Counted from the stretch's first letter, positions 8,062-17,323 are shown. The stretch is DNA of 64,000 nucleotides from an uncultured Roseibium sp. (GCF_947494555.1 NZ_CANLVF010000001.1:186001-250000), one strand, 5' to 3'. Notes: a model not told the origin generated them from the letters alone. Numbers and translations: made by a program.

Positions 8062-9591
8062 ATGACAGTTGTGGCCACGCAAGAAGCGTTTCCAGTCGAA
8101 AAACCGGCGATAGAGGAAAGGCTGCTTAAGGACTTGACCCTGATTGTCGTCGGGATTGCCCGGCAGGAGCTTCCGGCCACCCTGTTGGGTGCGGTGCAAA
8201 CCGTCTGGTTCCAGGGCGTCTCGGACGGACAGGCGCTGTTTTCAGACGAAAAGGGTGCTGTCTTCCAGGTCATTGAAGCGCCTCTCATGGCCCTTGCCGT
8301 TCTCGCCGAACCCGGAGCGTCGGGTGAAGCCGACACATTGTTCAAATGGTTGCAGCGTCACGGCGTCGTGCAACTTCCCTCCGTGGTCGCGTGGACCAGG
8401 GGGCAGGAGAGTGAAGCCGTTTCTTCCGTCGTTGCGCTGGTTGCAGAGCACGTGAAGTCGGCCGCGCGCCGCCTCGTTCTGTCCAATCGGGAGCTCAGAA
8501 CCCTGAGAAGCATGAACGACGACCTGCAGAACCGTTTTGCTGCAATCGAATCCTTTCTGAACCGCAATGGGCTGCAGCCCCTTGATCTGGTGTTCAGCAA
8601 CGAACCATCCGAAAATCCTTCGAACGCCAATGTGCTTGCAAGCGCCTCAAGGGAAGGTATCAGCCAGATTCTGCCGGTTCCGAGCTCCGGCGTCAGCGGC
8701 GTTTCCATCCATGTGGATCAATTGTCGATCCGGCAGGATCTCAAGATGCGCGCCCAGCTTGTGACGCTCGAAGACCTTCGGATCGTCGACACGTGGCAAA
8801 TTTCAAGCGGGGACCTGACGACCGGCTGGAACACATTTGGCTTGTCGAAGTCGACTGCCGGGCTGAACCGGACCCTTGAATTCCGCCTTCAGCTGGAAGA
8901 TGCCGACGAGGACACCCCGCTGCTGTCGCTTGGCAGTCTGCAGCCGATCGAAATGTTTCAAGTGCGCGACGCCACCAACGGAATGCCCGTTCTTAAGAAC
9001 AGTCTCGCAGTCCAGGTCTGGGGTGGAATTCCGGGCGTCTCAATGCCGCCTTCTGCAAATTACATTGCCGCACAGTCCCAGCAGGCAAGCCAGAGCGAAG
9101 GCTTTCGGGACATGCCGATTACTCCGGGCGTGCTGGAGCACGCAAGCCTGGCGAATTCCGACGAAGTCACGTTCGACTTCGAAGCGATCATGCCCTTGCC
9201 TGCCGAACGTGCAATCGGGTGTCATCCACCGGCGGAGGGGATCACAATCGGCGAGTTGCCGGCTGCCTGCCCGCCACAGATCATCAGAATGTCTGCCAAG
9301 GCCTATATCGACAACAGCCGTGCGGCAGACATTGACTTTGCGATCGCAGTTGCGGGCAGCCTCGAGGCGGCCAAAGCTCTGTTCCGGGAAGAACGGCAGC
9401 AAACCGTCGGTGAAGCTTATTCGGGATGGCAGACGGTCTCCTTTGGTGAGAGCGCCCACCTGAGTGCCTTTGCAAGCGAGCAGGTTGGCGCATGGCAGAA
9501 CGTCTATTTCGCGACGCGGATGAACGAAGAAGGCGGAAATGATTTCGCCTGGGCCAAGTTTGCGAATTTCCGCGCCGTTGTAAGCGGATGA
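8062..9591 (+). CDS. Conserved hypothetical protein of the polysaccharide cluster
   Basis: The 509-residue protein has no signal peptide and no enzyme motif that I can see. Residues 1-150 are helical and end in a basic segment with a probable coiled coil (NRELRTLRSMNDDLQNRFAAIESFLNRNG, about 145-175). The rest is rich in strand-like segments with two apparent beta-sandwich units, around residues 210-310 and 370-505, as in carbohydrate-binding folds. It may belong to the DUF6212-type families that accompany glycosyltransferases, but I am unsure. The ATG at 8062 was chosen over an upstream in-frame TTG at 8050 because GGGGG lies at the right distance. The stop overlaps the next ATG (9588-9591), so it is co-translated with the GT2-GT4 fusion. 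Confidence 0.72.
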   Translation: MTVVATQEAFPVEKPAIEERLLKDLTLIVVGIARQELPATLLGAVQTVWFQGVSDGQALFSDEKGAVFQVIEAPLMALAVLAEPGASGEADTLFKWLQRHGVVQLPSVVAWTRGQESEAVSSVVALVAEHVKSAARRLVLSNRELRTLRSMNDDLQNRFAAIESFLNRNGLQPLDLVFSNEPSENPSNANVLASASREGISQILPVPSSGVSGVSIHVDQLSIRQDLKMRAQLVTLEDLRIVDTWQISSGDLTTGWNTFGLSKSTAGLNRTLEFRLQLEDADEDTPLLSLGSLQPIEMFQVRDATNGMPVLKNSLAVQVWGGIPGVSMPPSANYIAAQSQQASQSEGFRDMPITPGVLEHASLANSDEVTFDFEAIMPLPAERAIGCHPPAEGITIGELPAACPPQIIRMSAKAYIDNSRAADIDFAIAVAGSLEAAKALFREERQQTVGEAYSGWQTVSFGESAHLSAFASEQVGAWQNVYFATRMNEEGGNDFAWAKFANFRAVVSG

Positions 9592-12398
9592 CGACGATGC
9601 TGCGTCAGACAGGTCCAGGACAGGAGCATCCGAATGTGCGCTACGCACAGTTTGGAAGTTCCGAAAAACCCTCGGCAACGATCGCTATTCTGATACCGGT
9701 CTTCAAACACTCTGTGCTTTTGTCCGAAGCAGTCGATTCAGCGCTGTCTCAGGAAGCGCCGTTCAACGTTGCCGTTGTTATCGTCGACGACGGCTGCCCT
9801 TATCCGGAAACAGCGCAGGTCGGACAGGCTTACGCGCTTGCGCACGACAACGTCTACTATCTGAGAAAGCCGAATGGCGGACTGAGCTCGGCGCGCAACT
9901 ACGGCATTGAATTCGCCCTGCGTACTTTCAGCGATCTCGAAGCTGTCTATTTCCTGGATGCCGACAACCGCATCACACCTTCAGCAATGCGCGTTCTTCT
10001 GGAATACATGCGTGCGAACAAGGGGATAGACTGGATATATCCCAACATTGACAAGTTCGGGATCGAGTGGAACGGGAACTACACCGCCCAGTATTCGCGC
10101 CTGCTGCATGTCACGTTCGACAATATCTGCGAGGCCGGCAGTCTGGTGTCAAAGTCCATTCTCGATGCCGGTGTCAGGTTCGACGAAACCATGAAATCCG
10201 GTTTCGAGGACTGGGAGTTCTGGTTGCAGGCCATCTCGCTCGGCTTCAAGGGGGCCAACCACCCGTTTTTCGGTTTCGAGTACAGGCAGCGGGCCGAGAG
10301 CATGCTCCGTGACTCGAACCGGACGCGCGAGAGCATCCTGGGCTATATCAGGACCAAGCACAAAAAACTGTTTTCAGCGGATACACTGTTGCGCTGGGAA
10401 CATGAAGAGACACCCCGTTACGTCGCTTTCGGAACCGATTCCTATCTGGTTGATCTGTTTACGGATCCGGTCGTTCCGCACGAACGGCGGGGTTTTGAAG
10501 AATTCGTCAAGATGTTCTGGGCCGCACAAACGGAACCTGAAACCTTTGGCGTGCCGCCGTTCTGGCTCTGGATGTCGCCCGCGCATCGCGATGCGCTGAA
10601 AGGCTTCGGGCTGCTCCATAATATCCTGTGGCTCGGCGAACGCCTATCCCAGTCGCACCATTTCGTCGCGATCCGATTTGAGAGCGACAAGGACCAGCTG
10701 GGCGTCGAGGTCCAAACCCTGGACGAAGGCAAGGAGCTTACCAAGCGGCCGCTCGGCTGGATCTGCTCGCTCGGGATTTTGCAGCAATGCGTTGCCGACA
10801 AGTCCGATGACTGGGTCCGGACGCTCAGAAAGCCCCAGCCGTCTCCAAAAATTGCGGAAATCGTTGTCCGCGGCCCGTTTTCAGCCGAAGACATTCAAGG
10901 CACGGCATTGTCGTCCACCAACAGCCTTCTGGCGACTTTGGGGGCATTGCGCGATTCAGGCTACAAAACGGGTGCGGATAAACGCTGGATATGGCGATCC
11001 GCCTATTTTCCGGATCGAAGCAAGTATTTCGAATTCCTGCGCCATTCCCTGGGTGCCGCGCCGATCATGCCGCGGCTTGGAACAGAAGGCGGTCCGCTTC
11101 GGGTCGGGCTTTTGCTCCCGATCGCTACCTTCGGCGGTGTTGAAAAAGTTGCCTACGCCACCGCGCGCGTACTGAAAAGCGCAGGCTGCGAAGTGCATCT
11201 CTTTGTATTCGGCAAGCCCGTCTACAATCGCATTCCCGACAATGACGGCGCATTCGACAGCATCAACTTCCTGGCTGATGACTATCCGCTTTGGGGCGGC
11301 CCGAATATGTTCTCAGGGCACGACATTCTGATGGGGCACGACGAAAACGCGCGTTCAGAAGAAATCCTCGGTTTTCTGTCGGGTCTCGACGTGATCGTCA
11401 ACAATCAGCTCGCGCCGGCCAACGCGGTTTTCGGTGAACTTCGCCGGCGCGGTGCGAAGATCGTGAATTATGTGCACGTGCTTGATGCGTCGGAGATGGG
11501 GCGCGCCGCCGGCCACCCTTACCTGACACTGGCCTACGAGCACATCTACGACAGCGTACTCACTTGTTCGCGGGACATGGCCGAATGGCTTCATGGCATG
11601 GGTGTGCCGAGTGCAAAGCTTCTCCACATTCCGAATGCGGCCGGTTATCCGATGGCATCGGAAGACGTAAAGCGCCTGACTTCCACGCGCGGTCAGGAGC
11701 ACGAAGGGCCTTTGAAGGCGGTATTCCTCGGGCGTCTGGACCGCCAGAAGGGAATTGAACGTATCTTTGCCGCAGCCAGGACGCTGAAGCGCAATGGTGT
11801 TGCAATCGACTGGCGCATCGTAGGTTCCGACGTGATGGATATGGGTGCCGGCGGATCCTGGAAGGACAGGTTTGCTGATATCGGCATTCGCGTCGAACCA
11901 CCTGTTTATGACAGTCGACATCTCAGCAAGCTTCTTGCCTGGGCCGATGTTTTTGTCCTGCCTTCCAGGTGGGAGGGTGCGCCGTTGACCATCATCGAGG
12001 CACAGCGGCTCGGCTGCGTGCCGATCGCGACAAATGTCGGTGCGGTGTCTGAACTCATCGACCATAAGGTCGACGGTATATTGCTCAGATCGGACGACGA
12101 TGGTGTTGTCACTCAGGATCTGACAGCCGTTCTCGAAGCCATCGGCAAGTCGCCGAATGTCTTGAAAAATCTCTCCGAGCGCGCAATCGCCAGGGCGAAT
12201 GACCGGAACTGGGACAAGAGCCTGCAGCCGTTTCTCAGGCAGCTGCACACCTGGTTTCCTGAACGTCTACAAACGATCCGGCGAACCAAGGTCGCAGTCG
12301 CGCCTTCTGGCAAATCGACCAATGCACCTGCGGCCGGCGGAGACACCGGAAGTGACCTCGCGTGGCGGCAATCAGGCCGTCAAACCACAGCCCGTTAA
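9588..12398 (+). CDS. Bifunctional GT2-GT4 glycosyltransferase fusion
   Basis: The 936-residue protein joins two complete transferase domains. Residues 30-270 are GT-A family 2: ATIAILIPVFKHSVLLSEAVDS, VVIVDDGCPYP, NGGLSSARNYGIEFA, the DxD motif in YFLDADNRI, and SGFEDWEFWLQA as the catalytic-base region. Residues 500-890 are GT-B family 4: LRVGLLLPIATFGGVEKVAY, KAVFLGRLDRQKGIERI and VLPSRWEGAPLTIIEAQRLGCVPIATNVGAVSELI. The linker, about 280-490, is unassigned. Such a fusion could add two sugars in succession to one lipid-linked acceptor. The start overlaps the upstream stop. The C-terminal 30 residues are low-complexity and probably disordered. Confidence 0.9.
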   Translation: MTTMLRQTGPGQEHPNVRYAQFGSSEKPSATIAILIPVFKHSVLLSEAVDSALSQEAPFNVAVVIVDDGCPYPETAQVGQAYALAHDNVYYLRKPNGGLSSARNYGIEFALRTFSDLEAVYFLDADNRITPSAMRVLLEYMRANKGIDWIYPNIDKFGIEWNGNYTAQYSRLLHVTFDNICEAGSLVSKSILDAGVRFDETMKSGFEDWEFWLQAISLGFKGANHPFFGFEYRQRAESMLRDSNRTRESILGYIRTKHKKLFSADTLLRWEHEETPRYVAFGTDSYLVDLFTDPVVPHERRGFEEFVKMFWAAQTEPETFGVPPFWLWMSPAHRDALKGFGLLHNILWLGERLSQSHHFVAIRFESDKDQLGVEVQTLDEGKELTKRPLGWICSLGILQQCVADKSDDWVRTLRKPQPSPKIAEIVVRGPFSAEDIQGTALSSTNSLLATLGALRDSGYKTGADKRWIWRSAYFPDRSKYFEFLRHSLGAAPIMPRLGTEGGPLRVGLLLPIATFGGVEKVAYATARVLKSAGCEVHLFVFGKPVYNRIPDNDGAFDSINFLADDYPLWGGPNMFSGHDILMGHDENARSEEILGFLSGLDVIVNNQLAPANAVFGELRRRGAKIVNYVHVLDASEMGRAAGHPYLTLAYEHIYDSVLTCSRDMAEWLHGMGVPSAKLLHIPNAAGYPMASEDVKRLTSTRGQEHEGPLKAVFLGRLDRQKGIERIFAAARTLKRNGVAIDWRIVGSDVMDMGAGGSWKDRFADIGIRVEPPVYDSRHLSKLLAWADVFVLPSRWEGAPLTIIEAQRLGCVPIATNVGAVSELIDHKVDGILLRSDDDGVVTQDLTAVLEAIGKSPNVLKNLSERAIARANDRNWDKSLQPFLRQLHTWFPERLQTIRRTKVAVAPSGKSTNAPAAGGDTGSDLAWRQSGRQTTAR

Positions 12399-12440
12399 CT
12401 GAAGGGCGCTTTGGCCCAAATTCTGGAAGGTGCAGATCGC

Positions 12441-13784
12441 ATGAAAAGGCTCTTCGTATTGAATGGCGGTGCAGCCGTCAAACCAGGAAACAAATCCGCT
12501 TTTTTAAAAATTGACGATCCGCTCTCGGCGTTTGCCCGCGGCGGCATCAATACAGGGGACGTTCTCGTTTACGACGCCATGCTGAAGGCGCTTGCGTATG
12601 ACGAGATCAAGAACCTGCAATTTTCTCATGCAGGCGATCAGAAGCTCTGGCCGAAGGATGAATATGACGCCACTGTTGTTCGCGGATCCAACTATCTGAC
12701 AGAAACGGTTGATATCGGCAATGTCGTGCCGCTGCTGAAAAAGCTGAAGGGTCCGATCGTCCCCATCGGCGTCGGCGCACAGGCTGCCAAGTACAAAAAG
12801 CTGGAACTGCCGAAAGGCAGCGTCGAAGCCTGGAAGATTATCGCCGACAAGTGCGAAACGATTGGTGTGCGCGGTGTCTACAGTGCTGAAGTCTTCAACG
12901 ACATCGGCATCAAGAATATCCGCATCATCGGCTGTCCAAGCTTTTACCGCAATCTGAGTCCATCGATTGAAATCAGACCGATTGATCCGGCAAATGCACG
13001 TGTTGGGCTCACGCTCAACAGGTATCTGTCCGCGGACTATGCTTCAAACGCGACAAAGACCAACCGGATGCAAAGGGCCCTGATCAAGGCCGTCGCGAAA
13101 CGGCCGGTGAACCGGCTTTATTCGCAGGGCGAGCGTGAAGAAACGCTCGCGATCTTTGAAAAGGGCGAGGAAAAGCAAAAGCACATCCAGTCCATTCTTG
13201 AGAAGTACAATCTTCAGGGCGACAAGGATGTCGAGGCGCTCGTCAGTGACCGGATGCAGGCGTTTTTCGACGTGGACGAATGGGCTGCGGATGCGAAGGA
13301 GAATGTCGATGCCTTGGTCGGCTTCCGCTTGCATGGCAACGTGATCGGTCTGCATCAGGGAATACCGGCGGTGTTCTTCACCTACGATTCGCGTATTCGC
13401 GAGCTTTCAACGCTATTCGCGATCCCGTCTGTTGAGGTTGAGGATTACATGCCGATCAATCTTGAGAACATCTTCGAGAAGGCTGATTTCTCGAAAGTGC
13501 AGCATGTCTACAGGCTGAATTACGCCGAGTACCACCGTTTCCTGACTGAAAACGGCTTGAACCACGTTCTGGTGAAACCGGTCGCGGCTCCGCCGAAAAA
13601 GGCTCTGGAGAAACCGAACCTTGTACAGACCGACCAGAACCTGGGCGAAGTCACCGAATGGTTTCAGGATGAAGTCGGTTACATGACCGGAGAGATCCAG
13701 ACGCTTCGCGACAGGGCCTGGAAACTGGAATTGGCGCTGCGCGATCTGAAGTCGCCGGAACCAAAGGCAAAACTGGCAAGCTGA
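12441..13784 (+). CDS. Polysaccharide pyruvyl transferase family protein (second copy)
   Basis: The 447-residue protein shares its layout with the 6638 product: NTGDVLVYDAMLKAL near the N-terminus, VVRGSNYLTETVDI, IGVGAQAAKYKKLELP, TIGVRGVYSAEVFNDIGIKNIRIIGCP and the RxHG motif in VGFRLHGNVIGLHQGIPAVFF. It is longer at the C-terminus, where about residues 390-440 carry a charged helix ending in LRDRAWKLELALRDLKSP, probably a short coiled coil. The ATG at 12441 follows GGAAGG; an in-frame TTG at 12411 lacks a ribosome site. Role as for its paralogue: PEP-dependent pyruvylation, or a related transfer, during surface polysaccharide assembly. Confidence 0.84.
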   Translation: MKRLFVLNGGAAVKPGNKSAFLKIDDPLSAFARGGINTGDVLVYDAMLKALAYDEIKNLQFSHAGDQKLWPKDEYDATVVRGSNYLTETVDIGNVVPLLKKLKGPIVPIGVGAQAAKYKKLELPKGSVEAWKIIADKCETIGVRGVYSAEVFNDIGIKNIRIIGCPSFYRNLSPSIEIRPIDPANARVGLTLNRYLSADYASNATKTNRMQRALIKAVAKRPVNRLYSQGEREETLAIFEKGEEKQKHIQSILEKYNLQGDKDVEALVSDRMQAFFDVDEWAADAKENVDALVGFRLHGNVIGLHQGIPAVFFTYDSRIRELSTLFAIPSVEVEDYMPINLENIFEKADFSKVQHVYRLNYAEYHRFLTENGLNHVLVKPVAAPPKKALEKPNLVQTDQNLGEVTEWFQDEVGYMTGEIQTLRDRAWKLELALRDLKSPEPKAKLAS

Positions 13785-13789
13785 CCGCC

Positions 13790-14605
13790 ATGTTCCAGCA
13801 GACACAGCCGCTGCCGTCGATCAGCCGCCGCCGCTTCTTCACGGCAGCGGCAGGCGGTGTCGTCGCCGCCGCGGCGCTCACAAGCCCGCGGCCGCTTGCC
13901 GCCTTTTCCGGCGGTGCACTGCCAGCACCGCTGACACGCTCCGATGGAGACTGGAAGCTCACATTCGAGGACGAGTTTGACGACCCGGTCGCCTTTCAGA
14001 CCACGTGGGAATCGCTCAAACGAGGCGGGCATCAGCACAAGACGATGCGCTATCCCCGCAATGTGGTCGTAGAAGACGGCGAACTCGATCTTGAACTCGG
14101 TCATCAAAGCGACCCGAAGCGGCCCTTTACCGGCGGCTATATCCGAACGCGCTCGTTCCGTCAGACCTACGGCTATTTCGAATGCGAGATGCGCATTGCC
14201 AGCGAGGGGGGCGTCAACAATGCATTCTGGATGGTGTCCGACAGGTCTTTGCAGGGAAATACCCAATTCGAGCTGGATATCGCCGAGGTGAAGTATCCGA
14301 ATATTGTCCAGGTATCCGCAAGACGCTGGAAACCTGAAAAGATCGTCCTGGCCGCGACGTACCGGTCCGATAGCCAGTTGGACGAAGGTTTCCATCGCTA
14401 CGCTATGCTCTGGACCGAAAACGAATTCCGGTTCTTTGTCGATGATCAGGATGTCTTCGACATTGAAAATACGTTCGCACACACACCGGGCATGCTTTTG
14501 TTCAGTAATGCCGTTGCTCCCTTTGCCGGAAAAAATGACGGCGATGTCGAAGGTGCGGCGACGACGGTCCGCAATGTGCGCGTTTTTCAGGATTTCAGCG
14601 CATAA
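13790..14605 (+). CDS. Tat-exported glycoside hydrolase family 16 protein
   Basis: The 271-residue protein begins with a twin-arginine signal (SISRRRFFTAAAGGVVAAAA, residues 10-29). The mature part is a GH16 jelly roll: FEDEFDDP at the front, GYIRTRS, YGYFECEMRI and the catalytic ELDIAE motif with nucleophile E161, assisting D163 and acid/base E166. Family members cleave beta-1,3/1,4 glucans, galactans, or bacterial succinoglycan-type exopolysaccharide. Here it ends the polysaccharide cluster, 5 bases after the pyruvyl transferase stop, so its most likely job is trimming or releasing the polymer in the periplasm or outside the cell. Specificity is not readable from the sequence. Confidence 0.88.
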   Translation: MFQQTQPLPSISRRRFFTAAAGGVVAAAALTSPRPLAAFSGGALPAPLTRSDGDWKLTFEDEFDDPVAFQTTWESLKRGGHQHKTMRYPRNVVVEDGELDLELGHQSDPKRPFTGGYIRTRSFRQTYGYFECEMRIASEGGVNNAFWMVSDRSLQGNTQFELDIAEVKYPNIVQVSARRWKPEKIVLAATYRSDSQLDEGFHRYAMLWTENEFRFFVDDQDVFDIENTFAHTPGMLLFSNAVAPFAGKNDGDVEGAATTVRNVRVFQDFSA

Positions 14606-14728
14606 GCGGCACAAGACAATCCGTTGAGGGCGGCTGATCGCTAAGGAAGGATCCGGCCGCGTTCGTTGCATCCGCACGCTCTGCGGGGCAGCTAAATTGA
14701 AGGCCCGGCAAAGTCTTCTCGATACGCA

Positions 14729-15844
14729 TTACTGCGCCTTTTGCGGAAATGCCGGCAGGGTTTCAACCACGCGATTTCCCAAAAGCGTCACGCCCTGATG
14801 CGCCCGAGCGAATGGAGATTTGGCTCCGCCCTGCCAGGGCTGGGTGACATTCAACTCGATAACACTGTCTTGGGCCGGTGTGCCGTCCTTGTGCGCCATC
14901 ACGGTGATCGACGGCGCGCCAGGCTTCCCCGGCCGGGAATCCGTAACGGTGTTTTCCGACACGATGACGCCGCGCGCGCCCATCACCGTGATGCCGTGCC
15001 AATGGTCAACCGCAATCGTGTTGCCACGGATAATCCAGTTCTCGTAAAAACCATCGAAAAGTCCGATGCCCTGAAGATAGCAGGTTAGAGGATGGTCGCC
15101 GTTTCGGATCTTGTTGCGCTCGAGCCGAACGTTTCGCACTGTTCCCTTTCCTGCCTCGCCGGCCGCATCGAGTGACCAGGATTGAAAGCCGTCGTCATGG
15201 TTCCGGTCAACGCCGACGCAAGTGTCGATCAAGTTCTCGACATAGTCGGAGTTGTTGCCGAGGCCTCGAATGCCGTCACCGCTGAAAAATTCAATGACGT
15301 TTCGTTCGATCCTGGCATTGTCTGCATAAGTGGATATGGCGTGCCGGACATTGAAAATGCGGCTGTCAGTCAGGGCGATATTCTTCCCCGATAAGAAAAT
15401 ACCGTCTCGCGCGGACGCCTGCCACAGTGCTGCCGTCCAGCCCTCGGTGCTGTTTGCCGAGGCGACGGTCATGTTGTTGAGTTCAATGTTTTTTCCCTGC
15501 TGGATAGTGACAAGGGCCTCGTCTGGATTTTCGCCTCCACGCGGCAAGACAACCAGCCCTTCGATGCGCAAGCCGGAGCTGTCTTCAATAAGCAACTGGT
15601 CCACTTCCGCAAGCGCGTCATTCTCTGCGGTTATGGTCAATGGGGTCTCGAAGTTAAGCCCGTTCAAGACGATCGAGCCATGAGATCCTGATGCCAGAAC
15701 GATGCGGTCACCGCCGGCAAGTTTACCCGCATCGATCAGCTGTTGGGCGTTTCCCGGTCCAGCAGAGACCCGGAATTCGGTTGCTGAGCTTGCGGTCAAA
15801 CTTGTCACCACGAACAAGAACGCAAGGATTGATGTTTGCAGCAC
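14729..15844 (-). CDS. Secreted right-handed parallel beta-helix protein
   Basis: The 371-residue product starts with a hydrophobic signal (LQTSILAFLFVVTSLTASSA) after a GTG at 15844 preceded by GAGGA. A longer TTG start at 15970 would bury the signal and was rejected. The mature protein has repeated short strands with N, G and hydrophobic rungs (for example RIFNVRHAISTYADNARIERNVIEFF), as in pectate-lyase-like and carbohydrate-epimerase beta-helices. Acidic clusters such as DRNHDDGFQSW could bind metal. It faces the GH16 gene convergently across 123 bases that show no clear terminator. A polysaccharide lyase, epimerase or binding role is plausible from position; no catalytic set is certain. 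Confidence 0.78.
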   Translation of the reverse strand: MLQTSILAFLFVVTSLTASSATEFRVSAGPGNAQQLIDAGKLAGGDRIVLASGSHGSIVLNGLNFETPLTITAENDALAEVDQLLIEDSSGLRIEGLVVLPRGGENPDEALVTIQQGKNIELNNMTVASANSTEGWTAALWQASARDGIFLSGKNIALTDSRIFNVRHAISTYADNARIERNVIEFFSGDGIRGLGNNSDYVENLIDTCVGVDRNHDDGFQSWSLDAAGEAGKGTVRNVRLERNKIRNGDHPLTCYLQGIGLFDGFYENWIIRGNTIAVDHWHGITVMGARGVIVSENTVTDSRPGKPGAPSITVMAHKDGTPAQDSVIELNVTQPWQGGAKSPFARAHQGVTLLGNRVVETLPAFPQKAQ

Positions 15845-16009
15845 GCGGTCCTCACTGGTGCATTGGTCCAAGCGGATGGCTTTTCTCCAAGCCTTGGGAA
15901 TTGAAACGGGAATCCGGTAATTCGTCAATTCCGCCCTTGGAGGGTCAGATCGCGCATCGCCTTTCAGCAAAATCGAAGGAAGACTGAAGAAAGCGTCTTT
16001 GCCCGCCGG

Positions 16010-17227
16010 TCACTCTGCCGCCAGGCGCACCGCGTCCGAAATTCGGCTGTAACCGTCCCGGGTCTGCGGCGTTTTGATGCCCAGGATATTCCCGGCGATC
16101 TGCGTGCGCAGGATCTGTGTTGTGCCGCCTCCGATGGTGAACATCCTGACATCCCGGTACATGCGCTCCAGCGGTTCCTTGTCACTGTAACCGCGCGCAC
16201 CAAACATCTGCAGGGCGTCGTTGACCACTTTGATGGCCATTTCCGATGTAAACAGTTTAGCGCGCGCCGCCATTGTCATGTCCGGGTAGAGGCTTCCGCC
16301 CGGACCGCGCGAACGTGCGGCTTCGTGCACCAGAAGCCGTGCGGCGTGAACCTGGGTGTCCATATCCGCAAGCATCCATTGCAAACCCTGGAATTCCGCC
16401 AGGGGGCGGCCGAATTGCTGACGTTCCAGCAGGTGTTTCTTTGCGTGTTCAAGTGCGCCGGATGCAACACCAAGGGCGACGGCCGCCGCGCCGACGCGCT
16501 GAGAGTTGTAGGCATTCATCAGATCCGCAAAGCTGTGCTTCAAACCTGATGGCGGAGCCAGCAGCCATTTTTCATCAATTTCGACATTGTCGAACTGCAG
16601 TTCGGCCTCGGGCATGCCGCAGAGGCCCATCGTGTTCTCCCGGGCTGTAACCGAGAAACCGGCAGGCGATTTTCCCTTCGCCGGATCGGCGAACAGGATG
16701 AAACCGCCGATGCCTTGTTCCCTTCCGGTTTCGTCCAGAATCCGCGCGAAAACGAGATGGAGCTTAGACACGCCGCCGCCGGTGATCCAGTGCTTCGTTC
16801 CGTTGAGAACGTACTTGCCACCCCGTTTACGTGCCGTTGTGCGCATTTCAGTGGCAGCGCTTCCAGCGTCAGGCTCTGTTATGCAAATGGCAGGCTTGTC
16901 ACCTGCCAGAACATGGGGCGCACAAAAAGCCCTTTGTTCGTCAGTGCCGTAACCCATGACAGCGCTGATACCACCCATATTCGCCTCCACGACAATTCGC
17001 GCCGTGAGCGTGCAGGACCGTGCGATTTCCTCCACCACCATCGCAACGTCGAGGTAATCAGCGCCAAGGCCGCCATAGGTCTTCGGGATCGACATTCCCA
17101 TGATCCCGGCATCCGCCAACTCGCCGACATTCTGCCAACAGTAAGCGCGCGTCGCGTCCCACTTGGATGCGCGCTTTTCGAAACCCCGGGACAGCTCTTT
17201 TGCAACGTTCACAAGCGGGTGTGTCAT
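16010..17227 (-). CDS. Acyl-CoA dehydrogenase-fold protein lacking the usual catalytic base
   Basis: The 405-residue protein has the full acyl-CoA dehydrogenase layout: helical N-terminal domain, middle beta domain (ITEPDAGSAATEMRTTA, HWITGG, with a long insertion), and C-terminal domain with the FAD-linked RQQFGRPLAEFQ and MFGARGYSDKEPLERMYRDVRMFTIGGGTTQI. The catalytic Glu of medium- and short-chain enzymes (YEGT) is Gly here (GGGTTQI). The alternative Glu of the isovaleryl-CoA type is Gln (Q243 in NSQRVGAAAV). This matches what I recall for 3-sulfinopropanoyl-CoA desulfinases, which keep the fold but do not dehydrogenate; R77 in LTARIVVEANMGG may be the substrate arginine. The gene diverges from a LysR gene 96 bases away, probably its regulator. 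Confidence 0.85.
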   Translation of the reverse strand: MTHPLVNVAKELSRGFEKRASKWDATRAYCWQNVGELADAGIMGMSIPKTYGGLGADYLDVAMVVEEIARSCTLTARIVVEANMGGISAVMGYGTDEQRAFCAPHVLAGDKPAICITEPDAGSAATEMRTTARKRGGKYVLNGTKHWITGGGVSKLHLVFARILDETGREQGIGGFILFADPAKGKSPAGFSVTARENTMGLCGMPEAELQFDNVEIDEKWLLAPPSGLKHSFADLMNAYNSQRVGAAAVALGVASGALEHAKKHLLERQQFGRPLAEFQGLQWMLADMDTQVHAARLLVHEAARSRGPGGSLYPDMTMAARAKLFTSEMAIKVVNDALQMFGARGYSDKEPLERMYRDVRMFTIGGGTTQILRTQIAGNILGIKTPQTRDGYSRISDAVRLAAE

Positions 17228-17323
17228 GACAGAAGCCTTCGATAACGTTTCTGTGAGGATACACCTATGAAAATTCAGAACAATCGAATAAAAATGTATA
17301 TCAAATTCAGGAAATCTTGATTT
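17228..17323. promoter_or_regulatory. Divergent promoter/operator between the acyl-CoA dehydrogenase-fold gene and lysR
   Basis: The 96-base gap between two divergent starts is AT-richer than its flanks and must contain both promoters. LysR regulators usually bind a T-N11-A palindrome in such a gap. I could not single out one convincing site, so the exact operator is not assigned. Confidence 0.45.

Noticed and set aside
13679..14677. 332-codon open frame on the minus strand
   Set aside because: It is antisense to the GH16 gene, whose signal peptide and catalytic motif are clear.
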